A stretch of DNA of 64,000 nt from Streptomyces sp. NRRL S-455 (GTDB lineage: Bacteria > Actinomycetota > Actinomycetes > Streptomycetales > Streptomycetaceae): contig NZ_JOCT01000021.1 in NCBI RefSeq assembly GCF_000717875.1, forward strand, positions 307,147 to 371,146, read 5' to 3'. The first letter of the stretch is position 1. Each line of letters begins with the position of its first letter. The notes under the pieces are model-generated. The model did not search any database, was not told where the DNA came from, and was given only the letters and a program-made list of their open reading frames with translations. The translations under genes and the position numbers were made by a program. Below, in pieces: positions 26,422-35,154 of this stretch.

Positions 26422-26795
26422 AGAGATTCTTTTCCCGTACAGCCGCGAAGGGCGATTCCAATCCCGGATCGGCGCCCATTCGGATCGCCGCAGACAATCA
26501 TTTGAGCAACGCTCGCAATGATGCGTCAACTTGCGAATCGCACTCTCGTGAGCCCGTTCACACCTCCACTGCGCACACACCTGACCACTACGCGCAAAAG
26601 ATGCAGGAAAGTCCAGAATGTAGCCCTATTTCTCGCCAAAAGTAGGCGCGAATTAATCGTCCACGGATTGAGACTGCATGAGCACATAGTGGATAGGTGC
26701 TGCTAACATGCAGGTCAGGAGCGTGAAGGCTGGACGTCCATGCCGCAGCGAGACCTCGTCGATACCGACACCGCACACCGAAGGAAAGTGCCGCT
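26422..26795. promoter_or_regulatory. Divergent promoter region of island 2
   Basis: 374 bases between the two divergent operons, visibly richer in A/T than the neighbours (for example around 26590-26700). It must carry both promoters. A TAACAT hexamer at 26704-26709 could be a -10 for the rightward operon, but no matching -35 at 16-18 bases was found. No regulator gene is present in the island, so control probably comes from elsewhere. No coding sequence was recognised here. Confidence 0.55.
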
Positions 26796-27437
26796 TTGCG
26801 TTACCGAGTTTCTTCTGCCGTCTCTCACATATCCGAAGAGTTCCTGGAGAGTTACGCCGAACTCCCCGTCGACGAGCACCTCCGTGCCGATCACAGATTC
26901 CGCTTCCGTGCCTTCAGTGAGGCGGATGTGAAGGGGGATCTTCTGCGCTGGGAAGAGGATTCCACTTTCTTCCAGAGTGGCGACATCAATGGTTATGCCG
27001 GTGGCGTCCACCGGAAGTTCGCTCCGCTCGGTGGGGCGGCCCGCACATTCGCCGAGCGCTTCGTGGGCTCCCGTGTCACGCGCGAGATCGTCGACGCCGA
27101 GGAGTTCCGCATCGGATGCCACCAGATCCGCATCACCGCCGCCGACGAGCGGCCCGGGCTGCCCGCCCCGGAGGGGTTCCACCAGGACGGCTTCGACTAC
27201 GTGGCCGTCACCTGCGTCGCCACGGAGAACGTGAGCGGTGGCATCTCCCTGGTCCGGGAGAACACCCCGGACGGTGAGCTCCTGGTCGAGCGGATCATGC
27301 CCGCCGGGGAGACGCTCTTCCTCGCCGACCGCGAAGTGCAGCACTACGTCAGCCCCATCACCCCGAAGGTCCCGGGCCTCGCCGCCCACCGGGACGTATT
27401 CGTGATCACCTTCTCGCTCGGGGAGACCGCACGATGA
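26796..27437 (+). CDS. 2OG-Fe(II) dioxygenase, free-amino-acid hydroxylase type (PF10014-like)
   Basis: Cytosolic non-heme iron oxygenase of 213 residues using 2-oxoglutarate and O2. The metal triad and co-substrate residues are visible: FHQDGFDY (His129, Asp131), VQHYVSPI (His183) and HRDVFVITF (Arg199). The intact HxD means hydroxylase rather than halogenase, since halogenases have Gly/Ala instead of Asp. Size and motif order fit PF10014, whose known members hydroxylate free L-isoleucine and relatives. Start is TTG at 26796 after AAGGAAAG. The stop overlaps the aminotransferase start (ATGA). Substrate inferred to be a free amino acid. Confidence 0.8.
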   Translation: MRYRVSSAVSHISEEFLESYAELPVDEHLRADHRFRFRAFSEADVKGDLLRWEEDSTFFQSGDINGYAGGVHRKFAPLGGAARTFAERFVGSRVTREIVDAEEFRIGCHQIRITAADERPGLPAPEGFHQDGFDYVAVTCVATENVSGGISLVRENTPDGELLVERIMPAGETLFLADREVQHYVSPITPKVPGLAAHRDVFVITFSLGETAR

Positions 27438-28525
27438 GCATCGCGACCTACACCATCCAGGACTGGCTGTTCGACCGTGCCCAGGGCCGCTTCGAGATCG
27501 ACCTGGCCGAGAGCGGAGTCCAGTACCAACTGCTGTCCGACCTGCCGCTGGAGCCCGGCTGGGACTTGGACTACAGCCTGGATCGCGGCACCCCCGAGCT
27601 ACGTGGCCGTATCGCCGCCCTGTACGCCGAAACCGATGTGCCGCCGGACGCCGATCACCGGGGTGTGATCGTCACCCATGGCGCGCAGGAGGCCCTGTAC
27701 CTGCTCTACCGCTCCACGCTGGCTGCCGGCGACCATGTGATCACCACGGCTCCGGGCTGGCAGCAGGCCTGGGAAGTGCCGGCCCACATCGGATGCGAGG
27801 TGAGTGTCCTCGACTGGCGCCCCGGCTCCCCCTTTGACGCCGATGCCCTGGCCTCGGCCGTGCGGCCGAACACCCGGATGCTCATTCTCAACAGCCCGGG
27901 CAACCCGTCCGGCCAAACGCTCACCAGCACCGAGTGGGACGCCATCCTGCGGGTCGCGGGCTCCCACGACCTCCTGGTGGTGAACGACGAGGAGTACCTC
28001 CTCGACTTCGGCGCTTCGGTGGTCCGTCGTCACCCGCGCGCGGTCTCCGTATCCGGACTGTCGAAGGTCTACGGCATGCCCGCACTGCGGGTGGGCTGGG
28101 CCCGAGGCCCTGAGGACGTCATCGAGCGGATGGTGAACTACAAGCGGTACACCACCGTCTCCAACTCCGTGGTGTGGGAGCGAGCGGCGGCCCGGGTCAT
28201 CGCCGACCGGGACCGGCACATCGCCCGCTACCGCTCGCTGGTCGCGCCCGGTCTGCAGCAGCTGGAGACGTTCGCCCGGGAGCACGAGTCGCACCTGCAG
28301 CTGGTCGTGCCGCACGGGACTCCCTTCGCCTGGGTGCGGTTCACCTCGGTTCCCGTCTCCTCGCAACAGTTCGCCGAGCAGCTCCTCGACCAGCAGCGCA
28401 CCCTCGTGATGCCGGCCGAGGTCTTCGGCGCGGAGAACGGAATCCGGATCAGTTACGCCCGCCCCGCCGACGTACTCGCGGAAGGGCTGCGCCGCGTCTC
28501 GGCACAGCTCGCCGCGGTGGTGTGA
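27434..28525 (+). CDS. PLP enzyme, capreomycidine-synthase-like aminotransferase fold
   Basis: Fold-type I PLP enzyme of 363 residues. Seen: IVTHGAQEALYLLYRSTL (cofactor pocket), LNSPGNPSGQTLTS (Asn), VVNDEEYLLDFG (Asp-equivalent region), SVSGLSKVYGMPALRVGW (Schiff-base Lys) and NGIRISYARP (substrate Arg). Its layout, including the N-terminal IQDWL and the SKVYG region, resembles VioD/OrfR capreomycidine synthases from memory. Those cyclise 3-hydroxyarginine by elimination and ring closure. It is translationally coupled to the upstream hydroxylase, as expected if it uses the hydroxylated amino acid. Ordinary transamination remains possible. Confidence 0.78.
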   Translation: MSIATYTIQDWLFDRAQGRFEIDLAESGVQYQLLSDLPLEPGWDLDYSLDRGTPELRGRIAALYAETDVPPDADHRGVIVTHGAQEALYLLYRSTLAAGDHVITTAPGWQQAWEVPAHIGCEVSVLDWRPGSPFDADALASAVRPNTRMLILNSPGNPSGQTLTSTEWDAILRVAGSHDLLVVNDEEYLLDFGASVVRRHPRAVSVSGLSKVYGMPALRVGWARGPEDVIERMVNYKRYTTVSNSVVWERAAARVIADRDRHIARYRSLVAPGLQQLETFAREHESHLQLVVPHGTPFAWVRFTSVPVSSQQFAEQLLDQQRTLVMPAEVFGAENGIRISYARPADVLAEGLRRVSAQLAAVV

Positions 28526-28541
28526 GACCCGAGGAGGAAAC

Positions 28542-29324
28542 GTGTCCACGGACACCACAGGCCGGGGCTCCGGCGCCGCCGGTGCCGGTGGACCCATCGG
28601 CACCCCGAACACTCCAGGAGCAGGGTCCAGCGGCGGCTTCCGGGAGGACGCCGCCGTGGCCGCACGGCTCACCGTCCCGGTGGCGATGGGCTACCTGCCG
28701 CTGGGAGCGGCATTCGGCATCCTCCTCGTCAGCCAGGGACTCTCCTGGTTCTGGGCGCCGACCACCGCCCTGGTGGTGTTCGCCGGATCACTGGAGTTCC
28801 TCGCGGTGTCGATGGTGACCTCCGGGCTGGGACTCGCCGCCATCGCGATGACCACGTTCCTGGTCAACTTCCGGCACGTCTTCTACGGGCTCTCCTTCCC
28901 CCTGCAGCTCCTGCGGGGCCCGGTGCAGCGCGGTTACGGCATCTTCGCCCTCACCGACGAGACCTACTCGCTACTCGCCGCCAACCCCGACGAAGAGCTC
29001 AACGGCCGCCGTATCACCCTGATCCAGCTCTTCAGCCACGGCTACTGGGTCGTGGGCAGCCTCACCGGCGCGCTCGCCTCCACAGCGCTCCCGGACGACA
29101 TCAAGGGTGTGGAGTTCGCGCTGACCGCGCTGTTCACCGTGCTCGCCTGGGACCACGCCCGCAAGCGCAGCAACCTGCGCCCGGTCCTCTACGGCCTGGC
29201 CTCCGCGGTCGTGGCAGCAGTGGTCGGCGGCGAGCAGTTCCTGACCACCGCCGTGGCAGTCTTCCTCCTGCTGCTGGTCGGCGACTACCTGATCACTGTG
29301 AGGGCGAAGTCCGCGCATGCCTGA
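28542..29324 (+). CDS. azlC: AzlC family branched-chain amino acid exporter, large subunit
   Basis: Integral membrane protein of 260 residues, the large subunit of AzlCD-type amino-acid exporters. After a Gly-rich N-terminus come about eight hydrophobic segments, including the family stretch AMGYLPLGAAFGILLVSQGL, VVFAGSLEFLAVSMV, FLVNFRHVFYGLSFP and FALTDETYSLLA. GTG start with GAGGAGG upstream, 16 bases after the PLP enzyme and overlapping azlD. It suggests that an amino-acid-like product is exported or that self-resistance is needed. Confidence 0.88.
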   Translation: MSTDTTGRGSGAAGAGGPIGTPNTPGAGSSGGFREDAAVAARLTVPVAMGYLPLGAAFGILLVSQGLSWFWAPTTALVVFAGSLEFLAVSMVTSGLGLAAIAMTTFLVNFRHVFYGLSFPLQLLRGPVQRGYGIFALTDETYSLLAANPDEELNGRRITLIQLFSHGYWVVGSLTGALASTALPDDIKGVEFALTALFTVLAWDHARKRSNLRPVLYGLASAVVAAVVGGEQFLTTAVAVFLLLLVGDYLITVRAKSAHA

Positions 29325-29640
29325 CACCAGCTACCTCCTCATGGCCATCCTGGTGATGGCAGCGGTCACCTTCGCCCTGCGCGCCGCACCGTTCGTGCTG
29401 CTCCGCAAGTACACCGACTCCCCGCTCCTGGACTACCTCCGGGTCTCCCTGCCCCCGGGGATCATGGTGATCCTGGTCGCCTACAGCCTCCACGAGGTCG
29501 ACTTCACCCAGGCCCCCTACGGCCTCCCGGCACTGATCGGAACCGCGGTCTGCGCAGGCGTCTACCACTGGCGCCGCAGCCCTCTCGCGGCAATCGTCCT
29601 CGGCACCGGCACGAACATGGCGCTGCTGCACCTGTTGTGA
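29317..29640 (+). CDS. azlD: AzlD family branched-chain amino acid exporter, small subunit
   Basis: Small membrane protein of 107 residues with about four helices, typical AzlD: LLMAILVMAAVTFALRAAPF at the N-terminus, VSLPPGIMVILVAYSL in the middle and YHWRRSPLAAIVLGTGTNM at the end. It overlaps azlC by eight bases and should form a complex with it. Last gene of the island 2 rightward operon; only 25 bases separate it from the convergent core aminotransferase gene. Confidence 0.88.
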   Translation: MPDTSYLLMAILVMAAVTFALRAAPFVLLRKYTDSPLLDYLRVSLPPGIMVILVAYSLHEVDFTQAPYGLPALIGTAVCAGVYHWRRSPLAAIVLGTGTNMALLHLL

Positions 29641-29665
29641 CCCGACCCGGTCATCCCTCGACGTG

Positions 29666-30862
29666 TCACTGGAACGCCGCCCCGAGCCGCTTCGCCGCCT
29701 CCTCCAGCACCCCCGTCCGCTTGCAGAACGCGAACCGTACGAACGGGGCGCCCTCCTCGTGGTGGTCGTAGAAGACCGCGTTGGGGATGGCGACGACGCC
29801 GGCGCGCTCCGGCAGGCTCCGGCAGAAGGTGACGCCGTCGGTCTCGCCGAGGGGGCGGATGTCGGTGGTGATGAAGTACGTACCGGAGGGGCGGAAGACC
29901 CGGAAACCGGCCTCCTCCAGGCCGGCCGCCAGCAGGTTCCGCTTGGCCAGCATGTCGGCCCGGAAGTCCGAGAAGTAGGAGTCGGGGAGTGACAGTGCCT
30001 CGGCGATCGCGTACTGGAACGGGCCCGCCGACACGTACGTCAGGTACTGCTTCGCCGAGCGCACCGCCGTGACCAGCTCCGGGGACGCCGTCACCCAGCC
30101 GACCTTCCAGCCGGTGAAGGAGAACGTCTTCCCGCCGCTGGAGATGGTGACCGTGCGGTCGCGCATGCCCGGGAGCGTCGCCAGCGGGACGTGTTCGGCC
30201 TCGTCGAAGACCAGGTGCTCGTACACCTCGTCCGTGACCACGAGCAGGTCGCGCTCCACCGCCAGCTCGGCGATCGCGGTCAGCTCCTCGCGGGTGAGGA
30301 CCGTGCCGGTCGGGTTGTGCGGGGTGTTGATCAGCAGCAGGCGGGTGCGGTCGGTGACGGCGTCGCGCAGTTCGTCGAGGTCCAGGCGGAAGCGGCCCTC
30401 GTCCTCCCGCGCGCGGAGGGTGACCGGAACCCGGCGACCGCCCGCCATCGCGATGCACGCCGCGTACGAGTCGTAGTACGGCTCGAAGGCGATCACCTCG
30501 TCGCCCGGCTCCACCAGGGCCAGCAGGGCGGCGGCGATGGCCTCGGTGGCGCCGGCGGTGACCAGGACCTCCGTGTCGGGGTCGTAGGACAGGCCGTAGC
30601 GCCGCTGCTGGTGGGCGGTGACGGCGGCGCGCAGCTCGGGGACGCCGGGGCCCGGCGGGTACTGGTTGCCGTGGCCGTCCCGCAGAGCCCGTACGGCGGC
30701 CTCCCTGACCTCCTCGGGGCCGTCGGTGTCGGGGAAGCCCTGCCCGAGGTTGATGGCGCCGGTGGTCAGGGCCAGGGCCGACATCTCGGCGAAGATCGTC
30801 GTCCCGAACTCGGCGAGCCGGCGGTTGAGGAGGGGGCGCGCACTGGAGGTCATGCCGGTCAT
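29666..30862 (-). CDS. PLP aminotransferase class I/II, DapC/kynurenine aminotransferase-like
   Basis: 398 residues; starts at ATG 30862 or 30853. It opens with the family sequence FAEMSALALTTGAINLGQGFP. It also has LVTAGATEAIAAALLAL, LINTPHNPTGTVL, TDEVYEHLVF, the Schiff-base lysine in ISSGGKTFSFTGWKVGW, and the late arginine in FVRFAFCKR. This pattern fits N-succinyldiaminopimelate aminotransferase (actinobacterial DapC-like) or kynurenine-oxoglutarate aminotransferases. By synteny it is a core gene bordering island 2, unrelated to the island. Confidence 0.85.
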   Translation of the reverse strand: MTGMTSSARPLLNRRLAEFGTTIFAEMSALALTTGAINLGQGFPDTDGPEEVREAAVRALRDGHGNQYPPGPGVPELRAAVTAHQQRRYGLSYDPDTEVLVTAGATEAIAAALLALVEPGDEVIAFEPYYDSYAACIAMAGGRRVPVTLRAREDEGRFRLDLDELRDAVTDRTRLLLINTPHNPTGTVLTREELTAIAELAVERDLLVVTDEVYEHLVFDEAEHVPLATLPGMRDRTVTISSGGKTFSFTGWKVGWVTASPELVTAVRSAKQYLTYVSAGPFQYAIAEALSLPDSYFSDFRADMLAKRNLLAAGLEEAGFRVFRPSGTYFITTDIRPLGETDGVTFCRSLPERAGVVAIPNAVFYDHHEEGAPFVRFAFCKRTGVLEEAAKRLGAAFQ

Positions 30863-31030
30863 CCTGCGCCGAAGCGCCGGCCTTCCTCAACAAGGCGCTC
30901 AGGTCTGAGGGACCCTCAGAACTTGCTCAACTCTGCTTTGGGCCGCTCGGGGGGAGGGCATCACCCGGTCACGCAAGTGCGAGGCGCCCACGGGGGGCCG
31001 CTTCGGGGGAAACGGAAGGAGGGTGACGCC

Positions 31031-31318
31031 ATGATCGTCGGCATCATCCTGACGGTGATCGCAGTCGTCCTGATCGGGGCACTGGTGTCCAACGCCCGCA
31101 GGGGCGGATCCAGCCGCTCCGGGAGGACGACGCGGCGCGGGGCGGCGGCGTCCTCCGGTTCGAGTGGCAGCAGCGGAAGCTGGTGGGCCGGCGGGGGAGA
31201 CTCCGGCTCGTCCGGCGGCGGACACGACGGGGGACACTCCGGCGGCGGCGGCTCGTCCTGCGGAGGCGGGTCGTCCTGCGGCGGGGGTGGTGGAGGTGGG
31301 TGCGGCGGAGGCAGCTGA
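31031..31318 (+). CDS. Small membrane-anchored Gly/Cys-rich protein
   Basis: 95 residues. A single N-terminal transmembrane helix (IVGIILTVIAVVLIGALV) is followed by an Arg/Ser stretch and a tail rich in Gly, Ser and His with paired SSCGGG repeats and a final CGGGS (three cysteines). The strong ribosome site GGAAGGAGG lies just upstream of ATG. Much longer in-frame extension upstream is antisense to the aminotransferase and is ignored. No known domain; the His/Cys tail might bind metal, which is speculation. Confidence 0.7.
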   Translation: MIVGIILTVIAVVLIGALVSNARRGGSSRSGRTTRRGAAASSGSSGSSGSWWAGGGDSGSSGGGHDGGHSGGGGSSCGGGSSCGGGGGGGCGGGS

Positions 31319-31903
31319 CTGACGTACGTCGGCCGGCCGTCCCTACGGGGAAGCCGTATCCACCGAGCGCGGGGTCCGCACCTGGGGCGGGCCCCGCGTG
31401 TCCGTGTCCGCGTCTCCGTGACCGACTTCTCGGCCAGGGGAGTCATCGAACGCCAGTCGGGCGACTCCGCGTCCATTCGGGCACCTTCTCGAACCGGCGG
31501 GACGACGCGTGCCGCACGACGCGGGCCTCGGACGTGACTCCGGCAACTGCGCCCGTCAAACGGCCGCTTCGGGAACCGGCCGGAATCCCGGACCTCCCTT
31601 CGTCACGGCTGCGCGCATGCGTCACAACGCACCGGCGCACGCCTCCCCGATACCGGCGCACGCCGTCGTTGAACAGTTGAGCTGTGGAGCCCCCTGAGGG
31701 ATGGAAACCCTACGAACTTGGGTAAAAACGCTGTGACTGCGCCAGAGTTCATGATTCCCTCTCCTTCACCAACGCAGCCCCTCGGACGTCCTGCGGACAC
31801 CTTCCAAACCGGCCGACTGGGCTGACCCGGGCCGACAGCCCCCGGTGCGACCGGGGCGCGGCGGACCCACCTAGCTCTCTTTGTGTGCTTGCGGAGCCGA
31901 TCC
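31319..31903. other. Non-coding stretch
   Basis: 585 bases between the Gly/Cys-rich protein and the DUF2617 gene. Only short Arg/Pro-rich frames without ribosome sites are present. No tRNA, terminator or clear promoter could be recognised. Confidence 0.5.
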
Positions 31904-32428
31904 ATGCTCACGACCCTGAACACCTCCTACACCGACACGCGCGCGGCCGACCTCGCCTGGGCCCTGGGGCGCGAACCGCTCCCCGCCCTGGCCACGCTCG
32001 ACCTCGAACTCGCGGGCATGAAACTGCAGTTGCGGCTCCTCGGCGCGTCCCACCAGGTGCTGCTGGAGGAGGAGCGGGGCATCTGCTCGGAGACGGTGGC
32101 GTGCATCCCGGGCAGCAGCACCCCGCTTCCGCTCGGCGTCGCCAAGCGGGTGGGCGACTGGGAGTACGAGTTCGCGGCCCGGGTCGAGGTCCTCACGCCC
32201 GGCTCCTTCGCGCACCGCGCCGAGGAGTTGCTGGCCCTCGTCTCCGACCATCCGCACGGCCTGGCCGGCGTCTTCCCCGGCAGCCCGCACGCCTTCACGG
32301 CCCTGCTGGCCCAGCACCACGAGGGCCAGGTGCACTGGTGGACCTGGCACGCCTACCCGCAGGACGGGCAGTTGGTGGCGACCCGCACGAGGGTCGGCGT
32401 ACGCGTGCCGGCGGTGGCCGCCCGGTAA
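31904..32428 (+). CDS. DUF2617 family protein
   Basis: 174-residue cytosolic protein conserved in actinobacteria. The family pattern is visible: YTDTRAADLAWALGREPLPA, MKLQLRLLGASHQVLLE, ICSETVACIPGS and the aromatic end HHEGQVHWWTWHAYPQDGQ with VATRT. The ATG at 31904 follows GGAG. It lies 58 bases before the spermidine-synthase-like gene. The pair is usually found together in Streptomyces (from memory). Function unknown. Confidence 0.82.
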   Translation: MLTTLNTSYTDTRAADLAWALGREPLPALATLDLELAGMKLQLRLLGASHQVLLEEERGICSETVACIPGSSTPLPLGVAKRVGDWEYEFAARVEVLTPGSFAHRAEELLALVSDHPHGLAGVFPGSPHAFTALLAQHHEGQVHWWTWHAYPQDGQLVATRTRVGVRVPAVAAR

Positions 32429-32486
32429 ACCAGCACCACACGTGTGGGTGACAAAACGCAGTGGCGACGTGACGTAACGTCGCAGC

Positions 32487-34139
32487 GTGATCGAGCCGCA
32501 CGCGCCCGCCCCGCCCGGTTCCCGGCCGCCCCGGAGCGCCCCGGGCGGCCCCGGCGGCCCGATCCGGCTCCCCGTCCGGCCCGGCACCGGACGGCTCCTG
32601 GTCCTCGCGGGCGTGTTCGTCTGCGCGGCCTGCGGACTCGTGTACGAACTGGAACTGGTCGCCCTCGCCTCCTACCTGATGGGCGACTCCGTCACCCAGG
32701 CGTCCGTCGTGCTGTCCGTCATGGTCTTCGCGATGGGCATCGGCTCCCTCGCCGCGAAACGGCTGCGCGGGCTCGCCGCGGCCGGTTTCGGAGCGGTCGA
32801 GGCGACCCTCGCCCTCGTCGGCGGATGCAGCGCCATGGCCCTGTACGCCGTCTTCGCCTGGACCGGCGACTGGGGCGGGATGTGGGCCAGCGGACCGCGC
32901 TGCCTCCTCGTCGCCTTCTCCCTCGCCACCGGACTGCTCATCGGCGCCGAGGTCCCGCTGCTGATGGAGCTGATCCAGCGCATCCGCCGGCAGGACGCGG
33001 GCGGCGCGGTGGCCGACCTGTCCGCCGCGGACTACGTCGGTGCCCTGGTCGGCGGTCTCGCCTTCCCCTTCCTCCTGCTGCCGTTCCTCGGGCAGCTGAC
33101 CGGCGCGCTGCTCACCGGCGCCGTCAACGCGGTCGTCGGCGGTGCGCTGGTGTTCGGCCTGTTCCGCCGGGACCTGACCCGGCGCGCCCGCCGGCTGCTG
33201 GTGGCCGGCAACGCGCTCGTGCTCGCGGTCCTCGCCTCCGCCGCCGTCCTCGTCGACGACTTCGAGCGGGCCGCCCGCAACGCGGTGTACGGCACGGACG
33301 TACGCGTGGCGCTGCGGACCGGCGTGCAGGAGGTGGTCCTCGCCGGCGGCACGGAGGGCCGTCCCCTCGGCCTGTTCCTCGACGGCCGGCTGCGGGTCAG
33401 CGGGCGTGACGAGCTGCGCTACCACGAGGCCCTCGTCCACCCGGCCATGACCGGGCCGCACGCGCGCGTCCTGATCCTCGGCGGCGGCGACGGCCTCGCG
33501 GCCCGCGAGGTGCTGCGGCACCCCACGGTGCACCGGGTCGACGTCGTCGAACTCGACGAGGAGGTGCTGCGGCTGGCCCGCACCGACCCGGCCCTGTCCG
33601 CGCTGAACCAGCACGCGTTGGGCGACCCGCGTGTGCACGTGACCACGCGGGACGCCTTCGGCTGGCTGCGCGGGGTGCCCCCGATGACGTACGACGTGGT
33701 CGTCTCGGACCTGCCGGACCCGGGCATCACGGCGAGCACGAAGCTGTACTCGCAGGAGTTCTACGGCCTGGCGCGGCGCGCGCTGGCTCCCGGCGGACGG
33801 CTCGTGGTGCACGCCGGGCCGGTCGCGTCCAGCCCCCGGGCGTACTGGACGGTGGAGGCGACCGTCCGCGCCGCGGGCCTGCGCACCGCCCCGTACCGGA
33901 CGGGCGGCCGCCACGCCGGTTTCGCCGTCGGACCGGACCGCACCGCCGACCGCTCCCGGGCACCCCGGGACTGGGGTTTCGTCCTGGCCGCCCGCACGGC
34001 ACCGCGCCTCCGGCTCGACCCGGCGGGGCCACGGCCCTACGTCCTCACGGACGCGTTGCTCGCGGCCGGGGAGCAGGAGGTGCGCAGGACGCGGATCGCG
34101 GGACTGCCGGCGTCGACACTGGTGCACCCGCGGTACTGA
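32487..34139 (+). CDS. Membrane-bound spermidine synthase-like protein
   Basis: 550 residues from GTG. After a Pro-rich start, about seven transmembrane helices occupy residues 35-260 (for example [20 protein letters not shown]). The C-terminal half is an aminopropyltransferase (SpeE) domain: the nucleotide motif [19 protein letters not shown], the acidic [14 protein letters not shown], and [10 protein letters not shown] with the catalytic-type Asp. Fusion of SpeE to a membrane domain is a known actinobacterial type. The substrate amine is uncertain because not all members make spermidine. Confidence 0.85.
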   Translation: MIEPHAPAPPGSRPPRSAPGGPGGPIRLPVRPGTGRLLVLAGVFVCAACGLVYELELVALASYLMGDSVTQASVVLSVMVFAMGIGSLAAKRLRGLAAAGFGAVEATLALVGGCSAMALYAVFAWTGDWGGMWASGPRCLLVAFSLATGLLIGAEVPLLMELIQRIRRQDAGGAVADLSAADYVGALVGGLAFPFLLLPFLGQLTGALLTGAVNAVVGGALVFGLFRRDLTRRARRLLVAGNALVLAVLASAAVLVDDFERAARNAVYGTDVRVALRTGVQEVVLAGGTEGRPLGLFLDGRLRVSGRDELRYHEALVHPAMTGPHARVLILGGGDGLAAREVLRHPTVHRVDVVELDEEVLRLARTDPALSALNQHALGDPRVHVTTRDAFGWLRGVPPMTYDVVVSDLPDPGITASTKLYSQEFYGLARRALAPGGRLVVHAGPVASSPRAYWTVEATVRAAGLRTAPYRTGGRHAGFAVGPDRTADRSRAPRDWGFVLAARTAPRLRLDPAGPRPYVLTDALLAAGEQEVRRTRIAGLPASTLVHPRY

Positions 34140-34245
34140 CAGGGCACCGTCGGCGCGTCGGAGGGTACGCCTGGTGGGGGCGGATCGGCGGCGAATTCAC
34201 GGGGCACGGGTGCGATTCGGTTCGTGCTGGGTAGAGTCCGTCCCC

Positions 34246-35139
34246 ATGGAGCACGAGGTGTTCGTTCCGGTCCCGGCCGAGCGGCTCAGGGAGGTGCTGG
34301 ACGACCCGGAGCGGGTCGCCCGGGCGGTTCCCGGGCTCCAGCAGGACGCCGGGGCCGAGCCGGTCGCCGGGCGGCTGAAGATCCGCGTCGGCAGCCACTC
34401 CGTCACGTACCGGGGCGCCGTACGGATCTTCCGGCGGGACAACGGGGCGTACGACGTCGAAGGCGAGGCCGAGGAGTCGCGCGGCAGCGGCTCGGTGACG
34501 CTCGCGTTGCGGATCGCCCTGCGGGAGGCCGAGGACGGTGCGACGGTCGTCTTCCAGGGGACGGCCTCCGCGGACGGGCGGATCAAGGACCTCCCGGCGG
34601 ACCAGGTCGAGGGCGCCGTCACGCGCCTGCTGAGCCGTTTCGCGGAACACCTGGCCGAGGAGGCGCCGGGAACGACCACGTCCCTCGCGACCCAGGACTT
34701 CGAACCCCGGGCCACGACGGACTACGAGACGACCCCCGACGCGGACGACGAGGCACCGCCGCCGGCGGGAGCGGGCGGGGACGAGAAGGCCGCGGCGGAG
34801 GGGGCCGGAGAAGCCGGGGCCGACGAGAAGGCCGCCGCCGAGCCGGCCGAGGCCTCCGCCTCCGACGCCGACGTCCCCGCGTCCTCCCCCGACTCCTCGA
34901 GGGAGAAGGACGAGGCCGAGGGCGAGGACGAGGTCGCCGAGGCGGCACATGCCCGGCGGACGATGATCGGGCGCAGTGCCGAGGAAGTGGACCACGCTCC
35001 GCCGCGCGGCCGGTACGCGCCGGTGCCCGCGCCGCAGACCGTGACGGCACCGGCTCCGCTGCGCTGGGCGGCCCCCGCGGCGGCACTCGCGGTGGCCTCC
35101 GCCATCGTGGCGGTCCGGGCGCTGCGCAGGCGCCGCTGA
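34246..35139 (+). CDS. SRPBCC (CoxG-like) protein with acidic linker and C-terminal membrane anchor
   Basis: 297 residues from ATG 34246. Residues 1-150 form a START-like SRPBCC fold of the CO-dehydrogenase subunit G type (VFVPVPAERLREVLDDPERV, YRGAVRIFRRDNGAYDVEGE). Residues about 160-250 are an acidic, Ala/Glu-rich low-complexity linker. A single hydrophobic helix (APAAALAVASAIVAVRAL) and a basic tail end the protein. No carbon monoxide dehydrogenase genes are nearby, so the name reflects fold only. Anchored at the membrane with the globular domain probably cytosolic. Confidence 0.78.
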   Translation: MEHEVFVPVPAERLREVLDDPERVARAVPGLQQDAGAEPVAGRLKIRVGSHSVTYRGAVRIFRRDNGAYDVEGEAEESRGSGSVTLALRIALREAEDGATVVFQGTASADGRIKDLPADQVEGAVTRLLSRFAEHLAEEAPGTTTSLATQDFEPRATTDYETTPDADDEAPPPAGAGGDEKAAAEGAGEAGADEKAAAEPAEASASDADVPASSPDSSREKDEAEGEDEVAEAAHARRTMIGRSAEEVDHAPPRGRYAPVPAPQTVTAPAPLRWAAPAAALAVASAIVAVRALRRRR

Positions 35140-35154
35140 GCGACCTCGGTGCCG

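Noticed and set aside
26796..27437. Amino-acid halogenase by analogy with the bes pathway
   Set aside because: The iron motif is HQD with the Asp present; halogenases need Gly or Ala there to leave room for chloride.
34246..35139. Carbon monoxide dehydrogenase subunit
   Set aside because: Only the SRPBCC fold is shared; no large, medium or small CO dehydrogenase genes are nearby and the protein has its own linker and anchor.
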